Source: Clostridia bacterium
GTDB taxonomy: Bacteria; Bacillota_A; Clostridia; Oscillospirales; CAG-272
Length of the DNA stretch: 17,068 nt
Reading direction: 5' to 3'
NCBI GenBank assembly: GCA_017411885.1
Contig: JAFQPF010000001.1
Span: 1-17,068 of the forward strand
In this document: positions 7,242 to 14,803 of the stretch, one piece after another
How the letters are laid out: each line of letters opens with the position of its first letter
Position numbering within the stretch: position 1 is the first letter of the stretch
Notes under the pieces: model-generated
Seen by the model: the letters and a program-made list of their open reading frames with translations, nothing else
Told to the model about the DNA's origin: nothing
Database searches by the model: none
Position numbers and translations under genes: made by a program

Positions 7242-8654
7242 TTAAAATCTGAAATACAAGAACGGATTGTAGGTTGAGTTTACAAGAAACGCGGTAGCTA
7301 TCACAAAGAATACCGCTATATATGCAAGTCTGCCCAAGGACCACACCACAGGCTTTGCCTCTTCCCCGAAGAATCTGTTCGCAAGCCTTTTGGGAAGATC
7401 GGTGGAAGCAACTGCGAGTATCACAAAAAGCAGAGCGTTGTTTGCAAGAGTATAAAGCGAAGTCGGATCAAGCGCACCGTTTGCGCCAAGCATCGCCATA
7501 AAGAATGCGCCTATATCGGCGGGCGTTTCAAACACGAAGAACACCCATCCCGCGACTACTATCACAAGTGTGTAGATATGAGAAACTATCGCCGGTGCGC
7601 GCTTCAGGTATTTTGCAAGGAAGAATTTTTCGACAAGCAAAAGCAAGCCGTAATATATTCCCCAAAACATAAAGTTCCAGTTTGCTCCGTGCCATACACC
7701 GGTCAGGAGCCACACTATGAGAATGTTTCTTATATGACCGAATTTAGTCGTTCTGTTTCCGCCAAGCGGAATGTATACGTAATCCCTGAACCAGCTTCCG
7801 AGAGAGATATGCCATCTTCTCCAGAATTCGGTAACGCTTTTCGACATATAGGGATAGTTAAAGTTTTCAAGGAATTTGAATCCGAATATTCTTCCGAGAC
7901 CTATCGCCATATCCGAATAGCCCGAAAAATCAAAATAGATCTGGAAGGTATATGCAATTATCGCAAGCCACGCGCCAAGCGCCGAAAGTCCTGCGACTCC
8001 GTTACCTGTTATAGTATCGAATATCTCGCCCGCGGTATTTGCCAAAAGCACCTTTTTGCCAAGTCCTATAACGAAGCGCATAGCACCGCTTGAAAACATA
8101 TCGGTATTGATTATCGGCTTTTCAAGCTGCTCTGCAATAGTCTTGTACTGCACTATAGGTCCTGCAATAAGCTGAGGGAAAAGCGCGACGTACGCGCCGA
8201 ATGAGATAATGTTTTTCTGCATCTGCGCTTCGCCTCTGTAGACGTCTATCGTATAAGACATCGTCTGGAAGGTATAGAATGATATACCGATAGGAAGCGC
8301 GACTCCCTTAAAGGGTATATTCAAGCCTAAAAGCGCATTTAAGTTGTTTACAACAAATCCCGTGTACTTGAAAAAACCAAGCAAGGCGAGATTTATCACA
8401 ACAGAGGAAATGAGCGCCGCCCTTGCGGCGCCCATACGTCCTTGTTTTTTATACTTATCAACAAGATAGCCGTGAGTATAGTCAACGATCGTTGAAAAGA
8501 TCATCAGCACAACGTAGACAGGCTCTCCCCACGCATAAAACAACAGGCTGAAAGCAAACAGTATGAAATTTTTAGCGCACTTAGGTACTGCAAAATACAA
8601 TAGCAGTACAAGAGGCAGATACCTGAATAAAAATACTACGCTGCTGAATACCAT
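7242..8654 (-). CDS. AlgI/DltB-like MBOAT O-acyltransferase
   Basis: Multi-pass membrane acyltransferase that moves acyl (usually acetyl) groups across the membrane for attachment to extracellular polysaccharide. The 470 aa length and hydrophobic profile (about 10 or more segments) fit the AlgI group. Diagnostic blocks are PQLIAGPIVQY (160-170), FDFSGYSDMAIGLGRIFGF (241-259), TEFWRRWHISLGSWFRDYVY (275-294) with His282, and LLTGVWHGANWNFMFWG (316-332) with the catalytic His322. GGAG lies 7 bases before ATG. It follows the DUF4358 lipoprotein by 21 bases and precedes the DHHW partner by 12, a tight operon. The acceptor polymer is unknown. Confidence 0.95.
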   Translation of the reverse strand: MVFSSVVFLFRYLPLVLLLYFAVPKCAKNFILFAFSLLFYAWGEPVYVVLMIFSTIVDYTHGYLVDKYKKQGRMGAARAALISSVVINLALLGFFKYTGFVVNNLNALLGLNIPFKGVALPIGISFYTFQTMSYTIDVYRGEAQMQKNIISFGAYVALFPQLIAGPIVQYKTIAEQLEKPIINTDMFSSGAMRFVIGLGKKVLLANTAGEIFDTITGNGVAGLSALGAWLAIIAYTFQIYFDFSGYSDMAIGLGRIFGFKFLENFNYPYMSKSVTEFWRRWHISLGSWFRDYVYIPLGGNRTTKFGHIRNILIVWLLTGVWHGANWNFMFWGIYYGLLLLVEKFFLAKYLKRAPAIVSHIYTLVIVVAGWVFFVFETPADIGAFFMAMLGANGALDPTSLYTLANNALLFVILAVASTDLPKRLANRFFGEEAKPVVWSLGRLAYIAVFFVIATAFLVNSTYNPFLYFRF

Positions 8655-8675
8655 TTCAAATCTCCGTTAACAAAA

Positions 8676-9356
8676 TTACTTCGCGAGGATCTCGTTTATC
8701 TTCTTTACTACGTTTTCGTTGCTCTCAACTGCGAAGTCAAAAGCACCCTCTTCGTTGTCCATATACTCATCCGGTACTGCGGCAAGAAGAATATAGAACA
8801 CGTAATCGCCGAGTCTGTATACTCTTGCGGAGTTTACCTTGGGAAGGTTTGCGGGATACTGAATAGCGCTTTCCTTGTTATAGGTGAGAAAGTCATTAAG
8901 AGCCGCTTCAACGCTGTCTGCCTGACCTTCAGCAGCCTTTATTGCAATAAATGCATCGGGATGGAAGCCGATCATAGGAATTTCTGCATAGAAGTTATCG
9001 ATCCACTCAGCCTTAACACCGTATGTTTCAGAAAGAAACTCGTTATCAAGGGGCATTGAAGGAAGATAGTTTTCGCCGAGAAGCTCCTTAACACCTGCTG
9101 CGATATCAGCGGTAGAAACATCGTTTGTTTCAGCATCAGGGTTGCTTTCGGTGAGAGTGATGTCAACTGTGTACTTAGCACCACCCTCGTCTGCGACATC
9201 TTCGGTATCTTCTACGATAACATCGCCCATTTCTTCACTTGCGCTGTCCTCTACAGACTGCGAGTCGTCGGTAACGTCGTTCTTGCTTCCGAAGCAGCCT
9301 GTGAAACAGGTAGCAACCATAAGAAGCGCGAGTAAAAGTGCAAATAATTTTTTCAT
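8676..9356 (-). CDS. DUF4358-like surface lipoprotein
   Basis: Exported lipoprotein of 226 aa. The N-terminus MKKLFALLLALLMVATCFTGC is a signal peptide ending in a lipobox-like FTGC, with Cys21 the expected lipidated residue (Phe at -3 is slightly unusual). An acidic linker rich in Asp, Glu and Ser follows (about 25-60), then a folded domain whose EIPMIGFHPDAFIAIKAAEGQADSV-type pattern (stretch near 150) resembles DUF4358. AGGAGG lies 7 bases before this ATG; the longer open frame reaching 9437 only adds untranslated leader sequence. DUF4358 proteins often sit beside MBOAT/DHHW genes in Clostridia, as here, suggesting an accessory role in envelope acylation. No biochemical function is known to me. 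Confidence 0.82.
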   Translation of the reverse strand: MKKLFALLLALLMVATCFTGCFGSKNDVTDDSQSVEDSASEEMGDVIVEDTEDVADEGGAKYTVDITLTESNPDAETNDVSTADIAAGVKELLGENYLPSMPLDNEFLSETYGVKAEWIDNFYAEIPMIGFHPDAFIAIKAAEGQADSVEAALNDFLTYNKESAIQYPANLPKVNSARVYRLGDYVFYILLAAVPDEYMDNEEGAFDFAVESNENVVKKINEILAK

Positions 9357-9430
9357 AATTTTACCTCCTGCCGTTTTCGGCAAATATACCGCACAAGCGC
9401 AAGGCTTTGCGATATTTAATATATTTTTTC

Positions 9431-9460
9431 CGCGCAAACGTTTATATATTCATTTGCGCG
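9431..9460 (-). other. Inverted repeat spanning the acyltransferase-3 stop codon
   Basis: CGCGCAAA (9431-9438) and TTTGCGCG (9453-9460) form an 8-bp GC-rich stem with a 14-base AT-rich loop that includes the TGA stop. On the minus strand it is followed by an A run, not a T run, so it is not a classical terminator. It could be an mRNA processing or stability element between the first and second operon genes. Confidence 0.35.
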
Positions 9461-10538
9461 ATTTCCTCATTATTCTCTTGACATAGCTCCATAATGCAAC
9501 CGAAAGCACTATATACAGGGCGAGAAGAGCGAGAGTGATGACAAATCTCACGCCGATATCTGTGCTCAATCGGTCGATAATGAAGTATCTGCCTGCAAAA
9601 ATTATGAGGATATGGGACAAATATAACATATAGCTTGAGGCATCCGCAAGTCTTACGGGCAAAGCCGGTATCGGATGCTTTTCAGCAAATCCTTTCGCGA
9701 AGCACAAAAGTGCCGCGATCGCGCATACACAGTATGCAAAGTGAAGCGAATACCCCCAATAAAGGTATATTATTCCACGCGAATTAAGATATGAAAGCAC
9801 AAGATCAAGAAGGGCTGAGATAACAAACGCCGTATAAACGCTGACCTTTGCGCGTCTGAGTGCCGCTGTCACCTCTGTATAATTCGCTCCGACCGCCGCA
9901 CCTGTCACAAAATAAAAGATATAGGTGGTAAACAGTCTGTCGTTGTAGGCAAAGGTTATATCCGGCGAAATAAAGCTTAACATCTGCGGCAAAAACTCAC
10001 CGAGCAAAAGTGATATAAAAAATGCGTAAATGGCGAGCAGCCACGGAGAGCAGGACTTGAACAGCCGTGCTAAAAGCGGCGTCAACAGATAAAGCTGGAC
10101 TATTATTATAACAAAATAGAAGTGTGACGCAAGGTCACCGAAGACTATATAGTGCAAAAGCTCGGCAAACGAGAATTTATACCAGCCGATCCCTACGAAA
10201 TAGGCGTAATATATCACTACCCACGCAAGATAGGGCAAAAGCACGCGTTTTAGTCTGCCAAAATAAAAGCTTTTGATATCAAAGTTGTCGCGCTTTTTGA
10301 TAAAAAGCTTAAGTCCGCTTAAGAATATGAATGCCTGGGTTACAAACTGAAAAAGCTTCCAGGGTGCAAAAACCGCAAAATACTGAAATGAAGCCCTGTC
10401 AAGCTTTGTTATCGGCTCCGAGAAGATATGCACGCATATCACCATAAGGGTGAACAGGACGTTGAGATAAGAAAGCTCCGAGAGCCTTGATGAGCTCACA
10501 GACGGCTTTTTTTCCATACTTTTTTCAACAAAAGACAC
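9450..10538 (-). CDS. Acyltransferase family 3 (OafA/WecH-like) membrane protein
   Basis: Integral-membrane O-acyltransferase that typically acetylates cell-surface sugars. The 362 aa protein has about ten hydrophobic segments. The first, LNVLFTLMVICVHIF, places His37 where the family has its conserved catalytic His, and the block near the C-terminus ASSYMLYLSHILIIFAGRYF is typical. The preferred start is GTG at 10536-10538 because GGAGG lies 6 bases upstream. An ATG at 10578-10580 gives a longer frame but falls inside the predicted -10/TSS region, and the internal ATG at 10515-10517 is too far from the ribosome site. First gene of the operon leading to the DUF4358, MBOAT and DHHW genes, so the locus carries two different acyltransferase types. 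Confidence 0.88.
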   Translation of the reverse strand: MSFVEKSMEKKPSVSSSRLSELSYLNVLFTLMVICVHIFSEPITKLDRASFQYFAVFAPWKLFQFVTQAFIFLSGLKLFIKKRDNFDIKSFYFGRLKRVLLPYLAWVVIYYAYFVGIGWYKFSFAELLHYIVFGDLASHFYFVIIIVQLYLLTPLLARLFKSCSPWLLAIYAFFISLLLGEFLPQMLSFISPDITFAYNDRLFTTYIFYFVTGAAVGANYTEVTAALRRAKVSVYTAFVISALLDLVLSYLNSRGIIYLYWGYSLHFAYCVCAIAALLCFAKGFAEKHPIPALPVRLADASSYMLYLSHILIIFAGRYFIIDRLSTDIGVRFVITLALLALYIVLSVALWSYVKRIMRKSRK

Positions 10539-10570
10539 CGCGCACCTCCGTATAATATGATTCCCGAAAC

Positions 10571-10599
10571 AGTATAACATATTTTCAAGAGGATTTCAA
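10571..10599 (-). promoter_or_regulatory. Promoter of the envelope-acylation operon
   Basis: On the minus strand, TTGAAA (10594-10599), a 17-base spacer and TATACT (10571-10576). The transcription start would fall near 10563, giving a leader of about 25 bases before the GTG start of the acyltransferase-3 gene. No promoter of similar quality is visible between the four operon genes. Confidence 0.7.
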
Positions 10600-10686
10600 C
10601 AGTATGCTCAAAAGTAGTAGGGAAAACTTCCAAAACCAATCTTTTTACAAATGTATCTTAAAAAACACTCACTCTTTTTTTGAAAT

Positions 10687-10718
10687 AAAAAACGCTTCCG
10701 ATAACGAAAGCGCTTTTT
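10687..10718 (-). terminator. Rho-independent terminator of gpsA
   Basis: A 14-bp stem (10705-10718 with 10687-10700) containing two G-U pairs on the minus-strand RNA, a 4-base loop, and six T residues at the 3' side. It begins five bases after the gpsA stop codon. Confidence 0.85.
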
Positions 10719-10722
10719 ATCC

Positions 10723-11715
10723 TTATTCATCCTTAAGCGGTCTGCCCATTATGTCAATAAGCGCCTGAGACGGACGCTTGTTTTCAAACAGTATACGGTA
10801 AAGCTCTCGCGTTATCGGCATCTCAAAATCATAGCCTTGCGAATCCTCATACACCACCTTACAGGAGTATATTCCCTCTACCGTCTTTTTGTTTTCCTTG
10901 AAAAACTCCTCTACGCTGTCGTTCTTGCCGATATACAGTCCCGCCTGATAGTTTCGGGAATGCACACTGAAGCAGGTTACAACAAGATCCCCCACTCCCG
11001 TAAGCCCGATAAGAGTTTCCGCAAGTCCGCCCTTGGCAAGCGCGTATCTCGTCATTTCGGCAAGGCCGCGCGTAACGAGCGCCGCCTTTGCGTTATCCCC
11101 ATACCCGAGTCCGACAAGCATTCCCGAAGCAAGCGCGATCACGTTTTTCATAGCAGACGCGTATTCCGCGCCGATCTCGTCGGTATTCACATACAGACGC
11201 ATATATCGGTTCGAAAAAACCTGCTGCACCCTTTCTGCCGCCGCCTTATCTACCGACACCGCACAGATCGAGGTAAGTCTTCTGAGTATTACCTCCTCGG
11301 CGTGGCTCGGTCCTATTACTGATACGACAGGCGTACTTATAACGTCGCCGAGCACCCGCCTTACCGTATCGGTCATACGGTTATTTGTATTCGGATCAAA
11401 GCCCTTACTCGCGTTTACAACGGTTATGTCAGAGTTTATATAAGGCTTTGCCTTTTCAAGCACCGACGCCACGAATTTTGTCGGCACAGCAATAAGCATA
11501 AGCTTTGCATCCTTAAGCGAGCTCTCTATATCATCGGTCGCCGTAATGCCGTCTGGCAATATCACATCGTCAAAATAACGCGTATTTTTATGCGCATTGA
11601 TATCGTCTATTTCAAATTTGTCTATGCCGTACATAACGACCGTGTTGCCGTTATCGGCAAGCACCTGCGCAAGCGCGGTTGCCCAGGTTCCGGTACCAAG
11701 AACAGATATTTTCAT
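10723..11715 (-). CDS. gpsA: NAD(P)-dependent glycerol-3-phosphate dehydrogenase
   Basis: Reduces dihydroxyacetone phosphate to sn-glycerol-3-phosphate for phospholipid (and, where present, teichoic acid) synthesis; cytoplasmic. The 330 aa length is standard. The Rossmann motif is GTGTWATALA (7-16, commonly GAGSWGTALA), followed by NASKG (101-105), GPSHAEEV (135-142), the catalytic Lys190 in AEYASAMKNVIALASG, and the substrate-binding RNYQ (254-257). The start ATG has GGAG 6 bases upstream. It has its own promoter and terminator, so it is probably monocistronic. It is not next to plsY or der, its frequent partners. Confidence 0.96.
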   Translation of the reverse strand: MKISVLGTGTWATALAQVLADNGNTVVMYGIDKFEIDDINAHKNTRYFDDVILPDGITATDDIESSLKDAKLMLIAVPTKFVASVLEKAKPYINSDITVVNASKGFDPNTNNRMTDTVRRVLGDVISTPVVSVIGPSHAEEVILRRLTSICAVSVDKAAAERVQQVFSNRYMRLYVNTDEIGAEYASAMKNVIALASGMLVGLGYGDNAKAALVTRGLAEMTRYALAKGGLAETLIGLTGVGDLVVTCFSVHSRNYQAGLYIGKNDSVEEFFKENKKTVEGIYSCKVVYEDSQGYDFEMPITRELYRILFENKRPSQALIDIMGRPLKDE

Positions 11716-11750
11716 TTATTTCTCCGTCACTATCTTTTTGTCTTTATTAT

Positions 11751-11779
11751 ATGATACAACATTTATCGTTATTTTGCAA
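11751..11779 (-). promoter_or_regulatory. Promoter of gpsA
   Basis: On the minus strand, TTGCAA (11774-11779), a 17-base spacer and TATCAT (11751-11756). A perfect TATAAT at 11746-11751 overlaps it, but its nearest -35 would be 22 bases away. The TTGCAA -35 is the same hexamer as in the upp and nag-linked araC promoters. Confidence 0.55.
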
Positions 11780-11790
11780 GAGCAAAATTA

Positions 11791-11822
11791 AAACGCCGGG
11801 TTAATAGCATAACCCGACGTTT
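11791..11822 (-). terminator. Terminator of the fucI-glycosidase operon
   Basis: A 13-bp stem (11810-11822 with 11791-11803) with one G-U pair on the minus-strand RNA and a 6-base loop, starting six bases after the glycosidase stop codon and followed by a TTTTAATTTT run. Confidence 0.8.
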
Positions 11823-11828
11823 AATTCT

Positions 11829-12746
11829 TTAAGTCACCCAATCAATTTTTGCCGCGCTTATTCCGTTTTCAGGGTAATACACGCTCAGAAGATAGCTTCC
11901 CGATTCATCGGTTATTATCTCGGGCGCGTGTCCGGGCAGCATCGCTATCGGTGCCGTATCTGCAAGTCCGTCTATGGTGTCTGATGCAAAAACAAAGGTG
12001 CGGTTATCATAGCATCCACATCTTCCGTCACAGATACACCATAACAGATAATAGTATTTTCCGCGCTTCATTATAAACGGTGATTCGTTTGATGCGTTTC
12101 TCCACGGATTAACCTGAAGCACGTGTGCTTCCGACCAGCTTACAAAATCCCTTGATGTTCTGTATTCGGTACGATTATCTATTGCATAAAAGCAGTAGTA
12201 AATACCTTTATCAAGGAAAATATACGGGTCACGCGCAGAAAAGCTCTCTGTTTCAAAAAGTACCTTTCCCGTTTCAAAGCTCTTGAAATCGGTAGTCTCT
12301 GCTACTCTCATATTCCTTGGACTGTATACGATCTTAACCTTATCCCCGTGTAGCATCATATGGGGTGCCCATATCTCATTTGCTTCTCCCGGACGGCTTT
12401 GAGGGTATAATATCTTTTCACGGTCTGTAAATGAATTTTCGTAAAAGACATCTCCGAATAGCCTTCCGCTTGCCGTGCAATGAAAAAGCTGATACTCAGC
12501 CTCGTGTACGTCGCCGGGCGAGTAATTGTAATCATCAACAAGGCTTTTCGGCCTTGGATGTGTTATACCGACAATATGCCATGTGTCGCCGACCAGAAGC
12601 GGAGAAAAATCGTTCGTTATCCACTCAGTATACTTAATACCGTGTTTGAAATTATTCGTGTCAACGCCGTTGTAAATGTCGGCTGACGGTGTGTATATCT
12701 TTACAAAATCCGATACCAACACCGGTCTGGGTATTCTTTCGTACAT
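11829..12746 (-). CDS. GH43-like five-bladed beta-propeller glycoside hydrolase
   Basis: Probable glycosidase of 305 aa without a signal peptide, so likely cytoplasmic. Propeller-blade motifs typical of GH43/GH32/GH62-like enzymes are visible: NDFSPLLVGDTWHIVGITH (45-63), WAPHMMLHGDKVKIVYSP (126-143), SARDPYIFLDKGIYYCFYA (170-188, Asp173 as candidate pKa modulator), NESPFIMKRGKYYYLLW (220-236, Glu221 as candidate acid) and GHAPEI (272-277). A Cys cluster CICDGRCGC (237-245) is unusual. The preferred start is ATG at 12744-12746 with AGGAG 7 bases upstream. A longer frame exists, but its upstream part overlaps the fucI 3' end. It follows fucI by 11 bases, so it probably acts on a sugar feeding the isomerase. 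Substrate not assignable; a fucoside or arabinoside is plausible. Confidence 0.8.
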   Translation of the reverse strand: MYERIPRPVLVSDFVKIYTPSADIYNGVDTNNFKHGIKYTEWITNDFSPLLVGDTWHIVGITHPRPKSLVDDYNYSPGDVHEAEYQLFHCTASGRLFGDVFYENSFTDREKILYPQSRPGEANEIWAPHMMLHGDKVKIVYSPRNMRVAETTDFKSFETGKVLFETESFSARDPYIFLDKGIYYCFYAIDNRTEYRTSRDFVSWSEAHVLQVNPWRNASNESPFIMKRGKYYYLLWCICDGRCGCYDNRTFVFASDTIDGLADTAPIAMLPGHAPEIITDESGSYLLSVYYPENGISAAKIDWVT

Positions 12747-12757
12747 AACCTTGCTCC

Positions 12758-14548
12758 TCATCTGTAAAGAGGTCCGTAAGCGGCACAGGCTCTGTAGTCC
12801 TGTCCCTCCTTGTCCATACCAAACGCGCTCCACACCGCAGGTCTGAACATTTTTTCTTCGGGTATATTATGCATACACACGGGTATGCGAAGCATTGAGC
12901 AAAGCGTGATAATATCTGCTCCGATATGCCCGTAGCTGATAGCGCCGTGGTTAGCTCCCCAGTTGTTCATAAGATCGTATGCGGACGCAAACGGGCCTTT
13001 GCCCGTAATTCTCGGCGCAAACCAGGTGCAGGGCCAGGTGTAGTCGGTACGCTTCCAGAGTATATCCGACACATCGTCGGGAAGTCCGACAGTCCAACCC
13101 TCGCATATATACATTACAGGACCAAGTCCCTTTACAAGATTAAGCCTCATCATCGTAGCGGGCATTTCGCTTCTTGTAAGGAAACGCGAGGAATATCCGC
13201 CGCCGCGGAAATAACCAAGGTCTGCCGCATTCCACGTAGTCGCATCAAGGCAAACTCTCTGATCGGCTTCGCTCATTTCCCAGAAAGGCTTGATTATGCC
13301 GTTTCCGTTTTCATCCTTAACCTCACCACAGGCATCTATACAAGCCGCACCCGAATTGATAAGGTGAATAATACCGCCTGCCTCCTTTGCATTACCTTCA
13401 AGTTCATAGCCTGTAACTCTCTTTACAGAATCTGTGTTCCAGCAGGTTCTTACGTCGGCAAATATCTGCGCGGTGTTTGTAAGCAGCTTTCCGAAAAGCA
13501 TACATACGCCGTTGAGCGTATCATTTTCGGTCGCGAGTATATAAGGCTCACGCGCGCCGTTCCAGTCAAATGACGAGTTGAGCATAGCCTCGGGGAAATC
13601 GCAGTTCGGGTAAAAATCGGTCCACTGTCTTTGCCCCTGGAAGCCGCCGGCGATGGCATTGTGTCCGACCATTTCCTCCTCGCAGCCCTTCGGGAGCTTT
13701 TTATTGCCGTTGAAAAGATCCTTGATGATGCACATCATCTTAACGACAAATTCCCATTCCTCGTCCTTCTTTTCGCGGCTCTTCTGCAATTCGGGCGGAT
13801 TCTTGTCAAAGCCCTCCTTGCAGTATTTTTTAGTCCATTCAAGGGCTTTTTCATATTCTTCCTTATCGTATATGCCCTCGGTCATTCGTCTGATTATTTC
13901 AACCTCATCAACCGATTCAACGCGCATTCCGAGATAATCCTCGAAGAAATCGCAATCAATTATAGAGCCCGCGATACCCATACATATCGAGCCAATCTGC
14001 AAATACGATTTGCCGCGCATAGTCGCCACCGCGACTGCCGCGCGGCCGAAGCGCAAAAGCTTTTCCCTAACGTCATCCGGGATGGATGCGTCGTCCATAT
14101 CCTGCACGTTTTCACCGTAGATACCGAATGCCGGAAGCCCCTTTTGCGCGTGAGAGGCAAGGACGGACGCAAGATATACTGCACCCGGACGCTCTGTGCC
14201 GTTAAAGCCCCACACGCCCTTTATCGTATTCTTATCCATATCCATAGTTTCGGAGCCGTAGCACCAGCAGGGCGTTACCGTCAGCGTAATGTCAACGCCT
14301 TCCTTTTTGAATTTTGCCGCACACGCCGCCGATTCGGCAACGCGTCCGATGGTGGTGTCCGCGATAACGACCTTAACGGGATCACCGTTTGAGTATCTTA
14401 TATTTTCCTCAAACAGCTTTGCCGCCGCGCGCGCCATATTCATAGTCTGCTCCTCAAGCGATTCCCTTACCTTAAGCGGTCCACGGCGACCGTCGATGGT
14501 CGGACGTATTCCGATAACCGGGTAATCTCCTATAAGTCTGTTTTCCAT
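12758..14548 (-). CDS. fucI: L-fucose isomerase
   Basis: Interconverts L-fucose and L-fuculose (also D-arabinose and D-ribulose in known enzymes), Mn-dependent, cytoplasmic. The 596 aa protein matches E. coli FucI (591 aa) along its length as I recall it: [20 protein letters not shown] near the start (with a short insert), [15 protein letters not shown] (91-105), [14 protein letters not shown] (114-127), [10 protein letters not shown] (302-311), [11 protein letters not shown] (337-347, Glu341), FADVRT (363-368, Asp365), GANHG (531-535, His534) and the C-terminal [15 protein letters not shown]. Glu341, Asp365 and His534 correspond to the metal ligands Glu337, Asp361 and His528. AAAGGA lies about 9 bases before ATG. 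First gene of an operon with the propeller hydrolase; no fucK, fucA or transporter is in the window. Confidence 0.97.
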   Translation of the reverse strand: MENRLIGDYPVIGIRPTIDGRRGPLKVRESLEEQTMNMARAAAKLFEENIRYSNGDPVKVVIADTTIGRVAESAACAAKFKKEGVDITLTVTPCWCYGSETMDMDKNTIKGVWGFNGTERPGAVYLASVLASHAQKGLPAFGIYGENVQDMDDASIPDDVREKLLRFGRAAVAVATMRGKSYLQIGSICMGIAGSIIDCDFFEDYLGMRVESVDEVEIIRRMTEGIYDKEEYEKALEWTKKYCKEGFDKNPPELQKSREKKDEEWEFVVKMMCIIKDLFNGNKKLPKGCEEEMVGHNAIAGGFQGQRQWTDFYPNCDFPEAMLNSSFDWNGAREPYILATENDTLNGVCMLFGKLLTNTAQIFADVRTCWNTDSVKRVTGYELEGNAKEAGGIIHLINSGAACIDACGEVKDENGNGIIKPFWEMSEADQRVCLDATTWNAADLGYFRGGGYSSRFLTRSEMPATMMRLNLVKGLGPVMYICEGWTVGLPDDVSDILWKRTDYTWPCTWFAPRITGKGPFASAYDLMNNWGANHGAISYGHIGADIITLCSMLRIPVCMHNIPEEKMFRPAVWSAFGMDKEGQDYRACAAYGPLYR

Positions 14549-14570
14549 AGTAGTGCTTCCTTTCAGAATT

Positions 14571-14599
14571 TATATATTACAATTTAATTATAAAACCAA
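14571..14599 (-). promoter_or_regulatory. Candidate promoter of fucI
   Basis: On the minus strand, TTGGTT (14594-14599), a 17-base spacer and TATATA (14571-14576), giving a leader of about 17 bases. The -35 box is weak, which would fit a promoter needing an activator. A TATAAT at about 14588-14593 is an alternative -10 without a good -35. Confidence 0.42.
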
Positions 14600-14620
14600 A
14601 CCGACTTAATTACTTGGAAA

Positions 14621-14678
14621 ATTTACACATAAAGTATAATTATATTCACCTTTTGCTCTTTGTGAACTTTTTTGTGAA
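14621..14678. promoter_or_regulatory. Candidate regulator binding sites in the fucI/araC intergenic region
   Basis: Two direct copies of TTTGTGAA (14659-14666 and 14671-14678) are spaced 12 bases apart, and a separate ATTTACAC (14621-14628) repeats the eight bases that begin the nag palindrome at 1231. Tandem half-sites are usual for AraC-family activators. They lie roughly 20 to 85 bases upstream of the fucI -35. The rest of the 255-base gap is AT-rich with no gene visible. Confidence 0.4.
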
Positions 14679-14731
14679 GTATTGCTAAATATACGCGTGT
14701 TTTTTCGTACATAGCGACAATTACATCGCTC

Positions 14732-14760
14732 TTGAAATTATGCTGAAAAAAGGATATAAT
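14732..14760 (+). promoter_or_regulatory. Promoter of the fuc-linked AraC regulator
   Basis: TTGAAA (14732-14737), a 17-base spacer and a perfect TATAAT (14755-14760), followed by a leader of about 37 bases and the ribosome site GAGGGG five bases before the ATG at 14804. Confidence 0.75.
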
Positions 14761-14803
14761 GATAACATAGTTACTTTTATGATCAATTATCCGAGGGGAT
14801 ATT

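Noticed and set aside
7578..8093. 171-codon plus-strand frame inside the MBOAT gene
   Set aside because: Antisense shadow of a well-conserved membrane protein; no ribosome site or family motif.
9357..9437. Upstream extension of the DUF4358 lipoprotein to 9437
   Set aside because: It would place 27 residues before the signal peptide; AGGAGG is positioned for the ATG at 9354-9356.
10600..10686. Possible small gene or regulatory RNA between gpsA and the acylation operon
   Set aside because: No frame with a ribosome site and no stable conserved fold is visible; it appears to be plain upstream promoter sequence.
10837..11443. Two overlapping plus-strand frames antisense to gpsA
   Set aside because: gpsA is intact and conserved on the other strand; neither frame has supporting signals.
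12747..12833. Upstream extension of the propeller hydrolase into fucI
   Set aside because: The extra residues overlap the fucI 3' end and have no ribosome site; AGGAG fits the ATG at 12744-12746. The ATG at 12759-12761, overlapping the fucI TGA, is a less likely alternative.
13631..14392. 253-codon plus-strand frame antisense to fucI
   Set aside because: fucI matches its family over the full length here; the opposite frame is a by-product of codon use and has no ribosome site or domain.
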